From the NCBI RefSeq assembly GCF_000720475.1, contig NZ_JOAP01000079.1, positions 1 through 21,236 on the forward strand: 21,236 bases of DNA. Direction: 5' to 3'. The translations under genes and the position numbers were made by a program. This document shows positions 7,993 to 15,232 of this stretch, piece by piece. Within the stretch, counting starts at the first letter, position 1, and each line of letters begins with the position of its first letter. The notes below the pieces were generated by a model. That model ran no database searches. It was not told the origin of the DNA and saw only the letters and a list, made by a program, of their open reading frames with translations. The stretch is from Streptomyces aureocirculatus (GTDB lineage Bacteria; Actinomycetota; Actinomycetes; Streptomycetales; Streptomycetaceae).

Positions 7993-8334
7993 CTAGCCCA
8001 TCCGTCCATGCCGCAGTTGACTGACGGCGACAAACGAGGCCTGCACGCACTCGGATGCCGTCCGTGATGCGGCTGCACGCCCATGGGCGCCTATCGGCCC
8101 CCAACTCCTCGCCGCGTCCTGGCCGGCGGCGCGAGTTCGGCGGGCCCGGGGTTCATGGGAAGACGGAGTTGTGCCGGGTGGCGTTCCTCGTGCCCAGCGC
8201 CTTGGCCAGTTCCTGGTCTCTGCCCCGCGCTCCAGCGTGCCGCGCTCACCGGCACCGCCTCCGCGCCCCAGTACGACCAGGCACACACCGACGGCAGTCG
8301 CGAACACGACCAGGATGACGATCAGGTAGGACAT
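7993..8334 (-). CDS. Small single-helix membrane protein (doubtful C-terminal part)
   Basis: Starting at ATG 8334, behind a purine-rich GTGGGGGTT stretch, the first residues form a clear hydrophobic helix (MSYLIVILVVFATAVGVCLV) followed by a glycine-rich polar region and LERGAETRNWPRRW. The remaining 70 residues are Arg/Ala-rich and look like out-of-frame GC-rich sequence, so a frameshift or a shorter true protein is possible. The in-frame extension upstream to 8397 is rejected because it precedes the helix without a ribosome site. Function is unknown. Confidence 0.4.
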   Translation of the reverse strand: MSYLIVILVVFATAVGVCLVVLGRGGGAGERGTLERGAETRNWPRRWARGTPPGTTPSSHEPRARRTRAAGQDAARSWGPIGAHGRAAASRTASECVQASFVAVSQLRHGRMG

Positions 8335-8499
8335 GTAACCCCCACTGAGTCTGGAGCCCTGCCGAAGATCCCTGCTGAACCGTGGGTTCGGCCGCACGCA
8401 CGCGCCGTGAACCCTCGACGCGCGAGCCCCCAGGCCGCAGCCCCCGCCCCCGCCGCCCGGCTGAAACCGCGGACCCGTCGGGGGCGGGGCGCCCGGCGC

Positions 8500-9411
8500 T
8501 CACTCCCGTGCGAAGATCCCCAGCGCGTCGTAGGCGATCCAGGAACCGCTGGTCTTGCGCACCTTCAGCACGTTCTCCCCAGCCCTGAACAGCCCGGCGG
8601 CCACCGGGAACTCGTAGTACGAGGGCTTGAGCGCGGTGCCCGGGCGGGCGGCGTCACCCTCGACCGAGCCGCGGGTGGCACCGCCGCGGAACTCAAGGGT
8701 CCGCACCGGGCTGTCATTGAGAGTCACCTCGGCGCCGCCCGCGGCGGTCGCGTGTGAGTCGATCAGCCACAGCGCACAGGCCAGGTCATCCTTCGGGGCC
8801 AGGCTCAGGTCGAAGCGGAGCGTGAAGGTGTGCTCCTTGCGGCCGGCCCAGGCGTCAAGGGGCCCCGGGTGGAGGTAGCACCAGTCGCGGCCGGGAGTGG
8901 AGCTGCCGTACCGGTAGTTGACGCCGGTGGGGAAGGCGGTTCGGTAGCTGGCGCTCTGGTCCGGCGACAGGGCGAACTCCAGGCCCTTGTGGTCGAACTC
9001 ACCGACCTGTGCCACCGCTCGGCCCGCCGCGACAGAGCGGGCGTTCACGGCCGCTACGGGACGTGCTGAGCGGGTGCGCGCACCCGAGTCGACGACGGCG
9101 ACGACGCTGTAGTAGCGGGTCCGCGGCTCAGGGCCGACCCGGTGGGTGAAGTGTGGGTAGAGGGTCCGCCCCAGCAGGGTCGCCGTGCCGGCGAGGCCCC
9201 CTGCCCGGCCGGCGCGCTCGGAGACGTACACCTCGTAGTGGTCGACGAGCTGCCCGTGCCGCGGCCGGTAGGAGCGCCAGGAAAGCTCGACGACGGCGAG
9301 CCCGCCGGTGGCGGTGAGGCCGGAAACGGTGCCGGGCACGTGGTGCTCGTGCCTGCGTCCCGGGTGCGTCGCGGCCACCGTGGACGCGGCCGGGAGAGTC
9401 GTGTCGGTCAT
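8500..9411 (-). CDS. Fibronectin-III plus polysaccharide-lyase-like carbohydrate-binding domain protein
   Basis: The 303-residue product begins with a His-rich leader and a fibronectin type III-like domain at about residues 27-125 (VSGLTATGGLAVVELSWRSY, then DHYEVYVSE, then TRYYSVVAV). A beta-sandwich at about 135-303 follows. Its segments FPTGVNYRYGSSTPGRDWCY, WAGRKEHTFTLRFDLS and IAYDALGIF resemble the C-terminal domain III of rhamnogalacturonan lyases (PL4), a jelly-roll that binds sugars. The catalytic lyase domain is absent, and no signal peptide is evident. Its ATG is only 2 bases after the phoD stop (TGATCATG), so the two are translationally coupled. It may help the phosphatase bind cell-surface or environmental glycans, which is inference. 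It could also act alone as a lectin-like protein. Confidence 0.6.
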   Translation of the reverse strand: MTDTTLPAASTVAATHPGRRHEHHVPGTVSGLTATGGLAVVELSWRSYRPRHGQLVDHYEVYVSERAGRAGGLAGTATLLGRTLYPHFTHRVGPEPRTRYYSVVAVVDSGARTRSARPVAAVNARSVAAGRAVAQVGEFDHKGLEFALSPDQSASYRTAFPTGVNYRYGSSTPGRDWCYLHPGPLDAWAGRKEHTFTLRFDLSLAPKDDLACALWLIDSHATAAGGAEVTLNDSPVRTLEFRGGATRGSVEGDAARPGTALKPSYYEFPVAAGLFRAGENVLKVRKTSGSWIAYDALGIFARE

Positions 9412-9413
9412 GA

Positions 9414-10979
9414 TCAGCTCACCTTCTGCATGCCGGTGCGGCCGTGCTCGACGCGGAACCGGTCGAGGGCGAAGCCCGCCGCCTGGTTGTCGGCACGGAC
9501 ATAGGGGACGGCGCGGTACTCGGCGGTGATCGCGTCCGCGTCGGCGTGGCCCAGGACGTAGCCGCGACGACCGTCGTAGAACTTCATCCAGGGATGCTGC
9601 ATCCAGTCCTTGGTGAAGTTGTCGGTCGGTGCACCGTCACCGTCGGAAGCGATCGAGGTGCCGAGGAACTCGCTGCTCACCACTGCGGACCCGGGGTCGG
9701 CGAAGTCGGCGAGCAGGTCGCCGGCGATGGAGCGGTGGCAGTCGCCGGTGAAGACGACGGAGGGCGCGACGCCCCGCTCGCCGAGCACGTCGAGCAGGCG
9801 CTGCCGCGCGGCCGGGAAGCCGTCCCACTGGTCCACGCGGTTCTCGGTCACCTTGACCAGGCCGACCTGTTGGAACAGCAGGTTCCACCGGGTGTCGGAC
9901 GACCGCAGCCCGCGGTACAGCCACCGCTCCTGCTCGGCACCGAGCAGCGTGCGGCCGGGCGCGTACTGCTCCTCGGTGTTCGCGGGCTTGGCGTCGCGGT
10001 ACTGGCGGGCGTCGAGCACGTGCAAGGTGGCGAGGCCGCCGTAGCGCAGCCGGCGGTGGAGCCGCGCGTCGGGGCCGTGGGCGAGGGCGAGCGGGGGCAG
10101 CGGACAGTTCTCGTAGTACGCGCGGTACGCCACAGCCCGGCGTAGCAGGAAGTCCTCCTCGCTCAGGCCGTAGTAGGACCTCTCGTCGGCGTAGTCGTTC
10201 TGCACCTCGTGGTCGTCCGGAGTGAGAATCCAGGGTGCCGCCGCGTGTGCCGCCTGCAGGTCGGGGTCGGTCTTGAACAGGGAGTAGCGCACCCGGTAGT
10301 CGGCGAGGGTGTTGGTCTCCAGCTCGTGCCGGGCCCCGGGGAGCGGGGCGTTGCGCCACATGTTGGCCGCGGTGATGCCGTACTCGTAGAGATAGTCGCC
10401 GAGGAAGAACACCACGTCGGGGTCCTTGGCCACCAAGTCGCGGTACGCGGAGAAGTGGCCGTGGTACCACGCCTGGCAGGAGGCGGTGGCGAAGGTGAAG
10501 GCGCCGCGGGAACGGGTGGGGGGCGTGGTGCGGAACCGGCCGACGGGGCTGGTGTGGCCCTGGGCACGGAAGCGGTAGAAGTACTGGCGCCCCGGCCGTA
10601 GACCGTGCACCTGCGGGTGCACGGAGTGTCCCAGCTCGGGCAGGGCCAGGGCGGTGCCGGAGCGCACGACGCGGCGGAACCGTTCGTCCTCGGCGACCTG
10701 CCACTGCACGCCGTAGCCCGCGCGGGGCATGCCGCCGTGCCCGTCCTCAGCCAGGGGTTCTGGCGCCAGCCTGGTCCACAGCACGCAGCCGTCCGACGCC
10801 GGCTCACCGCTGGCCACGCCGAGGCGGAACGGTCCGTCACGCAGCCGCGGGGCACCGGACGTCGCCTCCGCCTGCCCGGCCAGTCCGGCACCGGCGAGCA
10901 GTGCGCCGACGCCCACGCCGGCCGCCTGCAGGAAGTGGCGCCGGTCCAGGCCGGAGGACGTAGGGAATACAGAACTCAT
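9414..10979 (-). CDS. phoD: PhoD-family alkaline phosphatase/phosphodiesterase, Tat-exported
   Basis: The 521-residue enzyme starts at ATG 10979 behind GGGAGAG. A Tat signal peptide is clear: DRRHFLQAAGVGVGALLAG at residues 12-30, with a likely cleavage near GQAEA-T. An N-terminal PhoD domain (FRLGVASGEPASDGCVLWTR, 51-70) precedes the metallophosphatase domain. Visible metal-site segments are ATASCQ (Cys168), FFLGDYLYEYG (Asp195, Tyr198), TPDDHEVQND (255-257) and FTGDCHRSI (412-415). Family members use Fe3+/Ca2+ to release phosphate from phosphodiesters such as teichoic acids or nucleic-acid fragments outside the membrane. Length is normal. Longer open sequence upstream (to 11531) is GC-rich readthrough. 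A convincing PHO box was not found. The downstream binding-domain gene is coupled to it. Confidence 0.93.
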   Translation of the reverse strand: MSSVFPTSSGLDRRHFLQAAGVGVGALLAGAGLAGQAEATSGAPRLRDGPFRLGVASGEPASDGCVLWTRLAPEPLAEDGHGGMPRAGYGVQWQVAEDERFRRVVRSGTALALPELGHSVHPQVHGLRPGRQYFYRFRAQGHTSPVGRFRTTPPTRSRGAFTFATASCQAWYHGHFSAYRDLVAKDPDVVFFLGDYLYEYGITAANMWRNAPLPGARHELETNTLADYRVRYSLFKTDPDLQAAHAAAPWILTPDDHEVQNDYADERSYYGLSEEDFLLRRAVAYRAYYENCPLPPLALAHGPDARLHRRLRYGGLATLHVLDARQYRDAKPANTEEQYAPGRTLLGAEQERWLYRGLRSSDTRWNLLFQQVGLVKVTENRVDQWDGFPAARQRLLDVLGERGVAPSVVFTGDCHRSIAGDLLADFADPGSAVVSSEFLGTSIASDGDGAPTDNFTKDWMQHPWMKFYDGRRGYVLGHADADAITAEYRAVPYVRADNQAAGFALDRFRVEHGRTGMQKVS

Positions 10980-11499
10980 GTGTCTCTCCCGGGCGTTGTT
11001 CAGATCCGGACAGATCGTTCGCGGCTGGGGTGGCCACAGCGCGGCGGACAGGTGAAGATCTGCCGGATGGGAGGGGTCGTTCGAACTCGTCGGGCGGCAC
11101 CCGGCCGTCGGCGCGGAGCCCAGCGCTCTGCTGCGGCCCGGCTCTCCGGCTGCCGAGCGGCCCCGCCGACCTTCCGTCGCGCGCCTGGGGTGGGGCTGCG
11201 CAATATCGTTTGGTGCGCCAGGGCCGGTGAGCGGAGCGGTTGGTGACCGCCTGCGGTACGGCAGCCATCCCCCCGACCGCGGGGACTTTACCGGCTCGAC
11301 CTCCTGTCCGGCACGCCCGGCAGCGGAGTACTGAGCAACCTCACTCATGTGCCCTTGGACCTCCCCGGAATGGGGGAGTCGGCTGGGGGGAGGGCCTCTT
11401 CGCGTTACACCACCTCGGAAGTGGTCCGTCACACCACCATCGGCCGCTGCCCCGCCCGCCACGAGGAGCAGACGGGCTTTGTCATCGAGACCGCGAGGG
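10980..11499. other. 520-base gap without a supported gene
   Basis: It lies between the phoD start and the MFS stop, both on the minus strand. Close to phoD, AGATC occurs twice within CAGATCCGGACAGATC (about 11000-11015) and again as GAAGATCTGCCGGAT near 11055, perhaps promoter elements. A 6-base stem CTCCCC/GGGGAG at 11361-11378 could be a weak terminator for the MFS transcript, but it has no T-run. Several ORFs cross the region but none has coding character or a start signal. Confidence 0.5.
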
Positions 11500-12996
11500 C
11501 TACGAAGAGCGGTGCGGGCGGACTCGACCACCGGTTCCGCAAGTTGCGTGCCGCCCCGCGGGGCGTTGCGGGTGCGTGGCGCGTGCGGTCACGAGGACCA
11601 GCGGCAGCACGGCGAGCGCGAGGACGCCGCCGCCGAACGCGAGGACGGGAAACCCGCCCGACGCGGTGACGACGCCCGACGCCAAACCGCCGGACGCTCC
11701 GGCGACGGCGATCCCCACGTCTACCAGGCCCTGTGTGCCGGCCCGCGTGGACGGTGGCGTCGCCGCGGTGACCATGGCCGTGCCGCTGAGCAGCCCGAGG
11801 TTCCAGCCGAACCCGAGCAGGACGAGCGCCACGGCAAGGGCCGCCGCCGAGTGCGGCGGCGCCAGGGCGGCCGTGCACCCCGCGGCGAACAGCGTCGCCC
11901 CCGCGGCCGCGGCGACGGGCCGGGGTCCGAGCCGGTCCACGAGCCGCCCGGACAGCGGTGAGGGCAGGAACATCGCGCCCACGTGCAGGGCGATGACGAG
12001 CCCGGTGAGCTGGGTGCCGTGCCCATGGGCTGTCATGTGGACCGGCGTCATCGTCATGACGGAGATCATCACGAGCTGGGTGAGCACCATGACGGTGGTG
12101 CCGGTGACGAGGGCGCGGACGTCGGTGGGGGAGAGGGAGGGGGCGGGGGCCGGTGCCCCGTCGAGGCCGTGTGACGACGGCGCCTCGTCCCGGTCCTCCT
12201 CGGCGTCCTTGCTCTCCTTGCCTTCCGTTTGCTTCGTTCTCTCCGTTTCGGCCGCTCGTGAGCGAGCGAGGAGCAGTGGGTCGGGGCGCAGGAAGCAGCC
12301 GAGGACCACGGCGGCCGAGGTGAACGCCGCCACCGCGAGCAGGAAGGGACCGGTGAGCCGGGGCAGGTCCCAGGCGTGCGCGACCGATCCGGACCAGGTC
12401 ACCAGGTTGGGCCCCGCCACGGCGCCGAGCGTGGTCGCGAGGAGGACCGTGCTGATGGCACGGCCACGGCGTTCGGGCCGTGCCAGATCCGCGCCCGCGT
12501 ACCGGGCGAGCAGATTGGTCGACGTACCGGCGCCGTAGACGACGAGGGAGACGAACAGCAGTGGTGCGCTGTCCGCCGCGGCCGCGCCGACCACTCCCAG
12601 GCTGCCGAGCGCCCCCACCGCGTACCCGGAGGCGAGTCCGGGACGGCGGCCCCAGCGCTGGCAGACGCGCCCCACGCCCACCGCGCCGAGAGCCGCACCA
12701 CCCGTGAACAGGGCGGCGGGCAGCCCGGCCAGCGAGGTCGAGCCGAGCATCTCCTCGGCGAGCAGCGCGCCCACGGTGATCCCGGCGGCGAGCCCGGCGC
12801 CGCTGAGGATCTGCGACAGGATCAGGACGACGAGGACCCGTCGCTGCTCAGGAGGGTCGTCGGCCGGGGGCGGCGGCGGAGTTCCGACGGCTGGATCGGT
12901 GGCAGGAGCGGTGACAGGAGCGCTGGCAGAGCCGGTGGCGGGGCGGCTGGAGGAGCGGCTTGTGGGGCCGGTGGTGGGGCGGGCGCGGAACCTCAA
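11500..12996 (-). CDS. MFS transporter (probable exporter of the peptide operon)
   Basis: The 498-residue product has about 12 hydrophobic helices in two halves. The intracellular loop 2-3 motif is readable as GRVCQRWGRRPGLASGYAVG (MFS signature GxxxDRxGRR type), and the equivalent in the second half is GRLVDRLGPRP. A long charged linker rich in Glu/Lys (ETERTKQTEGKESKDAEED) separates the halves. About 50 N-terminal residues, rich in Thr/Pro/Ser, precede helix 1. The start is a TTG at 12996 overlapping the TGA of the preceding gene (TTGA), which indicates translational coupling. Family knowledge suggests proton-driven export of a small molecule or resistance. Its place as last gene of the peptide operon suggests it exports the product or gives self-protection. 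The exact start is uncertain. Confidence 0.8.
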   Translation of the reverse strand: MRFRARPTTGPTSRSSSRPATGSASAPVTAPATDPAVGTPPPPPADDPPEQRRVLVVLILSQILSGAGLAAGITVGALLAEEMLGSTSLAGLPAALFTGGAALGAVGVGRVCQRWGRRPGLASGYAVGALGSLGVVGAAAADSAPLLFVSLVVYGAGTSTNLLARYAGADLARPERRGRAISTVLLATTLGAVAGPNLVTWSGSVAHAWDLPRLTGPFLLAVAAFTSAAVVLGCFLRPDPLLLARSRAAETERTKQTEGKESKDAEEDRDEAPSSHGLDGAPAPAPSLSPTDVRALVTGTTVMVLTQLVMISVMTMTPVHMTAHGHGTQLTGLVIALHVGAMFLPSPLSGRLVDRLGPRPVAAAAGATLFAAGCTAALAPPHSAAALAVALVLLGFGWNLGLLSGTAMVTAATPPSTRAGTQGLVDVGIAVAGASGGLASGVVTASGGFPVLAFGGGVLALAVLPLVLVTARATHPQRPAGRHATCGTGGRVRPHRSS

Positions 12997-13523
12997 CTGC
13001 CGGCCGCCCCTTGGGGCGCCGCCATCGGGGCGAGCTCGCTGATCTCACGCAGCGACATGTCGAGCTGCTCGTGCAGGAAGCGCACGATCGTCCAGTGCGG
13101 CAGCGCCCCGTCGTCGAAGGGCCCGAACTCCGCCACGTACAAGGGGATCCAGCGCAGCGCCTCCTCCACGGCCTGTTCGCGGCCCGGCTCGCGCTGGTAG
13201 TCCTCGTAGGCGATGCTGCGGTGCTCGACGAAGAACCCGCCCGGCAGGCGTTGTTCGCACAGGACGCGGTATTCGCGGGTCTGAAGGATGAGGTAGTGCC
13301 AGATCTCGTCGATCTCCTGCTCGACGGGGAGGAAGAGACCGCTGAGCCGGTCGGGATGGCGGGAGACGAGGTAGAGATAGCGCAGACACTCGATGACCTG
13401 ACGCTCGACATACTCCCGCGGTGCTTCGGTGACCGCGGTGAAGTGGGCCGCCACCTCGGAGTGCAGGGCCTCGCCGAGCAGGGCCCTGAGGTCGTCGACG
13501 GACACGGTCGGCTGGGTGGTCAT
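12993..13523 (-). CDS. Small protein resembling glycine-rich-domain-protein-like (DUF1399) family
   Basis: The 176-residue protein starts at ATG 13523 behind GGGAG. The most telling segment is EQEIDEIWHYLILQTREY at residues 69-85, followed by CEQRLPGGFFVEH. It resembles the (V/I)DEFWHxxILxTxxYxxxC...HH pattern of glycine-rich-domain-containing-protein-like (DUF1399) sequences, whose molecular role is not established. In this weak match the conserved Trp-His, Cys89 and His101 could be metal or catalytic residues. There are no membrane segments and no signal peptide. It sits 70 bases after the adenylate-forming enzyme gene and overlaps the MFS gene by four bases. That makes it the best candidate for an unusual tailoring enzyme or partner in this operon. 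The family link is tentative; the gene itself is secure. Confidence 0.7.
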   Translation of the reverse strand: MTTQPTVSVDDLRALLGEALHSEVAAHFTAVTEAPREYVERQVIECLRYLYLVSRHPDRLSGLFLPVEQEIDEIWHYLILQTREYRVLCEQRLPGGFFVEHRSIAYEDYQREPGREQAVEEALRWIPLYVAEFGPFDDGALPHWTIVRFLHEQLDMSLREISELAPMAAPQGAAGS

Positions 13524-13592
13524 GGTGCTCCCGGAAGGCGTGGGACGGGGCGTGGACAGAGGGTGCGGGGGCCAGGGCGAGGCAGAGGGTAT

Positions 13593-14843
13593 TTAGGCGT
13601 CCTGGGCGAGCCAGGCGTACTTGCCGGAGGCGCCGATGGGGATGTGCTCCCGGTGCCGCACGTCGGCGTCCCGCGCGGCGAGTTCGGCGACGCCGTGGCG
13701 CAGTGCGTCCGCTTCGGCGGGGGCGAGCGGGGAGCCGTCGAAGGTCGTGTAGTCGAGCAGGGCACGGCCCGGCGTGCGGGTGTCGAGCCGGTGGACGAAG
13801 ACACGGGGTGAGGCGGCGGTGACCACGTCGTCGAGGTCGCCCTGCGCCACCGGACCGCGCACGGTGTCGAGCAACTCCTTCTCGCGGCCGCAGAACCGGG
13901 AGATGCGGGCCGGGTCCGTGGAACCGTCGTCGGTGCGGACGCAGTCGCCCGAGCGGTAGCGGACCAGGGGCATGTGGGGGTTGCGGACGCTGGTCACGAT
14001 GAGGCTGTGGATACGGCTGTTGCCCGGCTCCACGGGGATCAGCTCGACGCTCATCCGGTCCAGGTACGGGTGGTAGCGGCCGGTGCGGTCGCTGTAGAAG
14101 AGATAGCCGAGCTCGGTGCTGCCGAACAGGTCGACGACCGGGCAGGAGAAGTGGTGGCGGAGGTAGCGGCGCACGTTGAGCGGTGTGTACTCGTAGGCGT
14201 GCACGATGCTGGCCGGCTGCGGGAAGGCGGGCCACAGGCCCCAGGCGACGACCTTACGCACCAGATGGGCGAGATGGGGCCCCGAACAGTCCAGGTGGTA
14301 CCGGCCCTCGGGGTGGTCCGCCTGCGCGGTGCGGATCTCGTCGAGCATGCGTTCCACGTCCGCGCGGTCCCACAGGTCCGGGTCACGCCGCAGGTTCACA
14401 TAGAACGTCCGTTCGTCCAGGCGGCGTTGTTCCAGGCCCGGCAGCGGATCGGGCTGAGCCCGCGGGCCGCCGTGCTTGCGGGCGTTGACGCGGGCGACGT
14501 GCTCGGTCGCGAGGACGGTGGTGAGGGAGACGCGGCGGCAGCCCTCGTGCCAGGTGTCGGCGATGTCCGGGTGCTCGCTCCACAACTTGTAGTAGGAGTT
14601 GAGCAGGAAGTAAGGGGGCCGGATGATCTGCATCCGCGCGTGGTTGGTGCCAGTCGAGAGCACGAACTCCGCCTCGCCCGCTTCGAGGGCGGCCGCCAGC
14701 GCGGGCGTCATCCAGTTGTCGGGGAAGCCACGGGCGATCTCAGGCTTCTCCAGGACGGGGAAGTGGCCGCGCTCGACGGAGGGCCGGTAGATCGGGATGT
14801 CCTTGATCTGGGCGAGGACGTCGGCGCTTGGCTGACCGTTCAT
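13593..14843 (-). CDS. PaaK-like adenylate-forming enzyme (phenylacetate-CoA ligase / F390-synthetase superfamily)
   Basis: This 416-residue protein has the usual length for the family. Motifs appear in order: the phosphate-binding loop FVLSTGTNHAR (residues 60-70), VVDLFGSTELGY (236-247, adenine/acid-binding A5), PLVRYRSGD (292-300, the A7 Asp that binds ribose), CGREKELL (318-325, hinge A8), and GASGKYAW near the end, where Lys408 can be the catalytic lysine. It should activate a carboxylic acid as acyl-AMP and pass it to a thiol or amine. The substrate is unknown. ATG 14843 is chosen because GAAGGG lies a suitable distance upstream; a GTG at 14849 is closer than ideal. It follows the short repeat-peptide gene, which suggests that the peptide, or its cysteines, is the acyl acceptor or is itself activated. 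That is inference. Confidence 0.8.
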   Translation of the reverse strand: MNGQPSADVLAQIKDIPIYRPSVERGHFPVLEKPEIARGFPDNWMTPALAAALEAGEAEFVLSTGTNHARMQIIRPPYFLLNSYYKLWSEHPDIADTWHEGCRRVSLTTVLATEHVARVNARKHGGPRAQPDPLPGLEQRRLDERTFYVNLRRDPDLWDRADVERMLDEIRTAQADHPEGRYHLDCSGPHLAHLVRKVVAWGLWPAFPQPASIVHAYEYTPLNVRRYLRHHFSCPVVDLFGSTELGYLFYSDRTGRYHPYLDRMSVELIPVEPGNSRIHSLIVTSVRNPHMPLVRYRSGDCVRTDDGSTDPARISRFCGREKELLDTVRGPVAQGDLDDVVTAASPRVFVHRLDTRTPGRALLDYTTFDGSPLAPAEADALRHGVAELAARDADVRHREHIPIGASGKYAWLAQDA

Positions 14844-14910
14844 GACCACCCTTCGGGGTGCCGGTGCGCGGGAGCTGGGGGGGCGCGGGAGTTGGGGGCG
14901 GGCGACCCGA

Positions 14911-14928
14911 CGCGCCCACGGGGGCGCG
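14911..14928 (-). terminator. Hairpin between peptide gene and ligase gene (possible attenuator)
   Basis: CGCGCCC at 14911-14917 pairs perfectly with GGGCGCG at 14922-14928 around a 4-base loop. It sits about 35 bases after the peptide stop and 70 bases before the ligase start. No T-run follows. In many peptide operons a hairpin here lowers expression of downstream enzymes relative to the precursor; that role is inferred. Confidence 0.4.
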
Positions 14929-14963
14929 CCGGGCCGCTCGTAGCAAGGGCGACTAACGGATGC

Positions 14964-15116
14964 TCAGGAAATGCAGCCGGACTTCGCGGAGGCGCTGATG
15001 CACCCCGACTTGTCGGCGCTGATACAGCCGTCCTTGCCGGACGTCTTCGGCGAGTTCAGGGCAGTCCACTGCTTCCAGACGTCGTCCCGCGTCATCTTCG
15101 CGACCAGCTTTTCCAC
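14964..15116 (-). CDS. Short peptide with three GCIS repeats, probable RiPP-like precursor
   Basis: The gene encodes 50 residues from GTG 15116, with GGAGGT at 15122-15127 five bases upstream. The N-terminal half is helical and charged (EKLVAKMTRDDVWKQWTALN, residues 2-21) like a leader. The C-terminal half is Lys/Ser/Gly-rich and holds GCIS at residues 30-33, 38-41 and 47-50, the last at the very C terminus. Each is preceded by Lys plus Asp or Ser. The three copies use different codons for Gly, Cys, Ile and Ser, so the peptide sequence rather than the DNA appears to be kept. It is the only source of three cysteines here and is first in an operon with an adenylate-forming enzyme, a DUF1399-like protein and an exporter. 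I recognise no known precursor family. A metal-binding or carrier peptide is an alternative. Confidence 0.7.
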   Translation of the reverse strand: MEKLVAKMTRDDVWKQWTALNSPKTSGKDGCISADKSGCISASAKSGCIS

Positions 15117-15121
15117 GTCGT

Positions 15122-15127
15122 ACCTCC
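15122..15127 (-). promoter_or_regulatory. Ribosome binding site of the GCIS peptide gene
   Basis: GGAGGT on the minus strand is a near-perfect anti-16S match, 5 bases before the GTG at 15116. It favours GTG over the internal ATG at codon 8. Confidence 0.75.
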
Positions 15128-15180
15128 AGGGAAGGGTGACAGAACGCGGCGGCGCTTCGGTGCGTTCGCCGCCGCAACCG

Positions 15181-15210
15181 AAAGTAAAAGACAGTCCAAG
15201 TGAAAGTCAA
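15181..15210 (-). promoter_or_regulatory. Promoter of the GCIS peptide operon
   Basis: On the minus strand TTGACT (15210-15205) and TACTTT (15186-15181) are separated by 18 bases, matching the vegetative sigma consensus well. The predicted start near 15174 leaves a leader of about 57 bases. ACTTTC, ACTGTC and ACTTTC recur at steps of 12 and 10 bases across the box, possibly sites for an activator binding on one face of the helix. Confidence 0.55.
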
Positions 15211-15232
15211 AGGAGGGTAATGTCGAGCTGGC

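Noticed and set aside
11040..11100. Possible PHO box upstream of phoD
   Set aside because: Only one CTTCACC-like unit was found, without the second 11-base direct repeat needed for a PhoP site.
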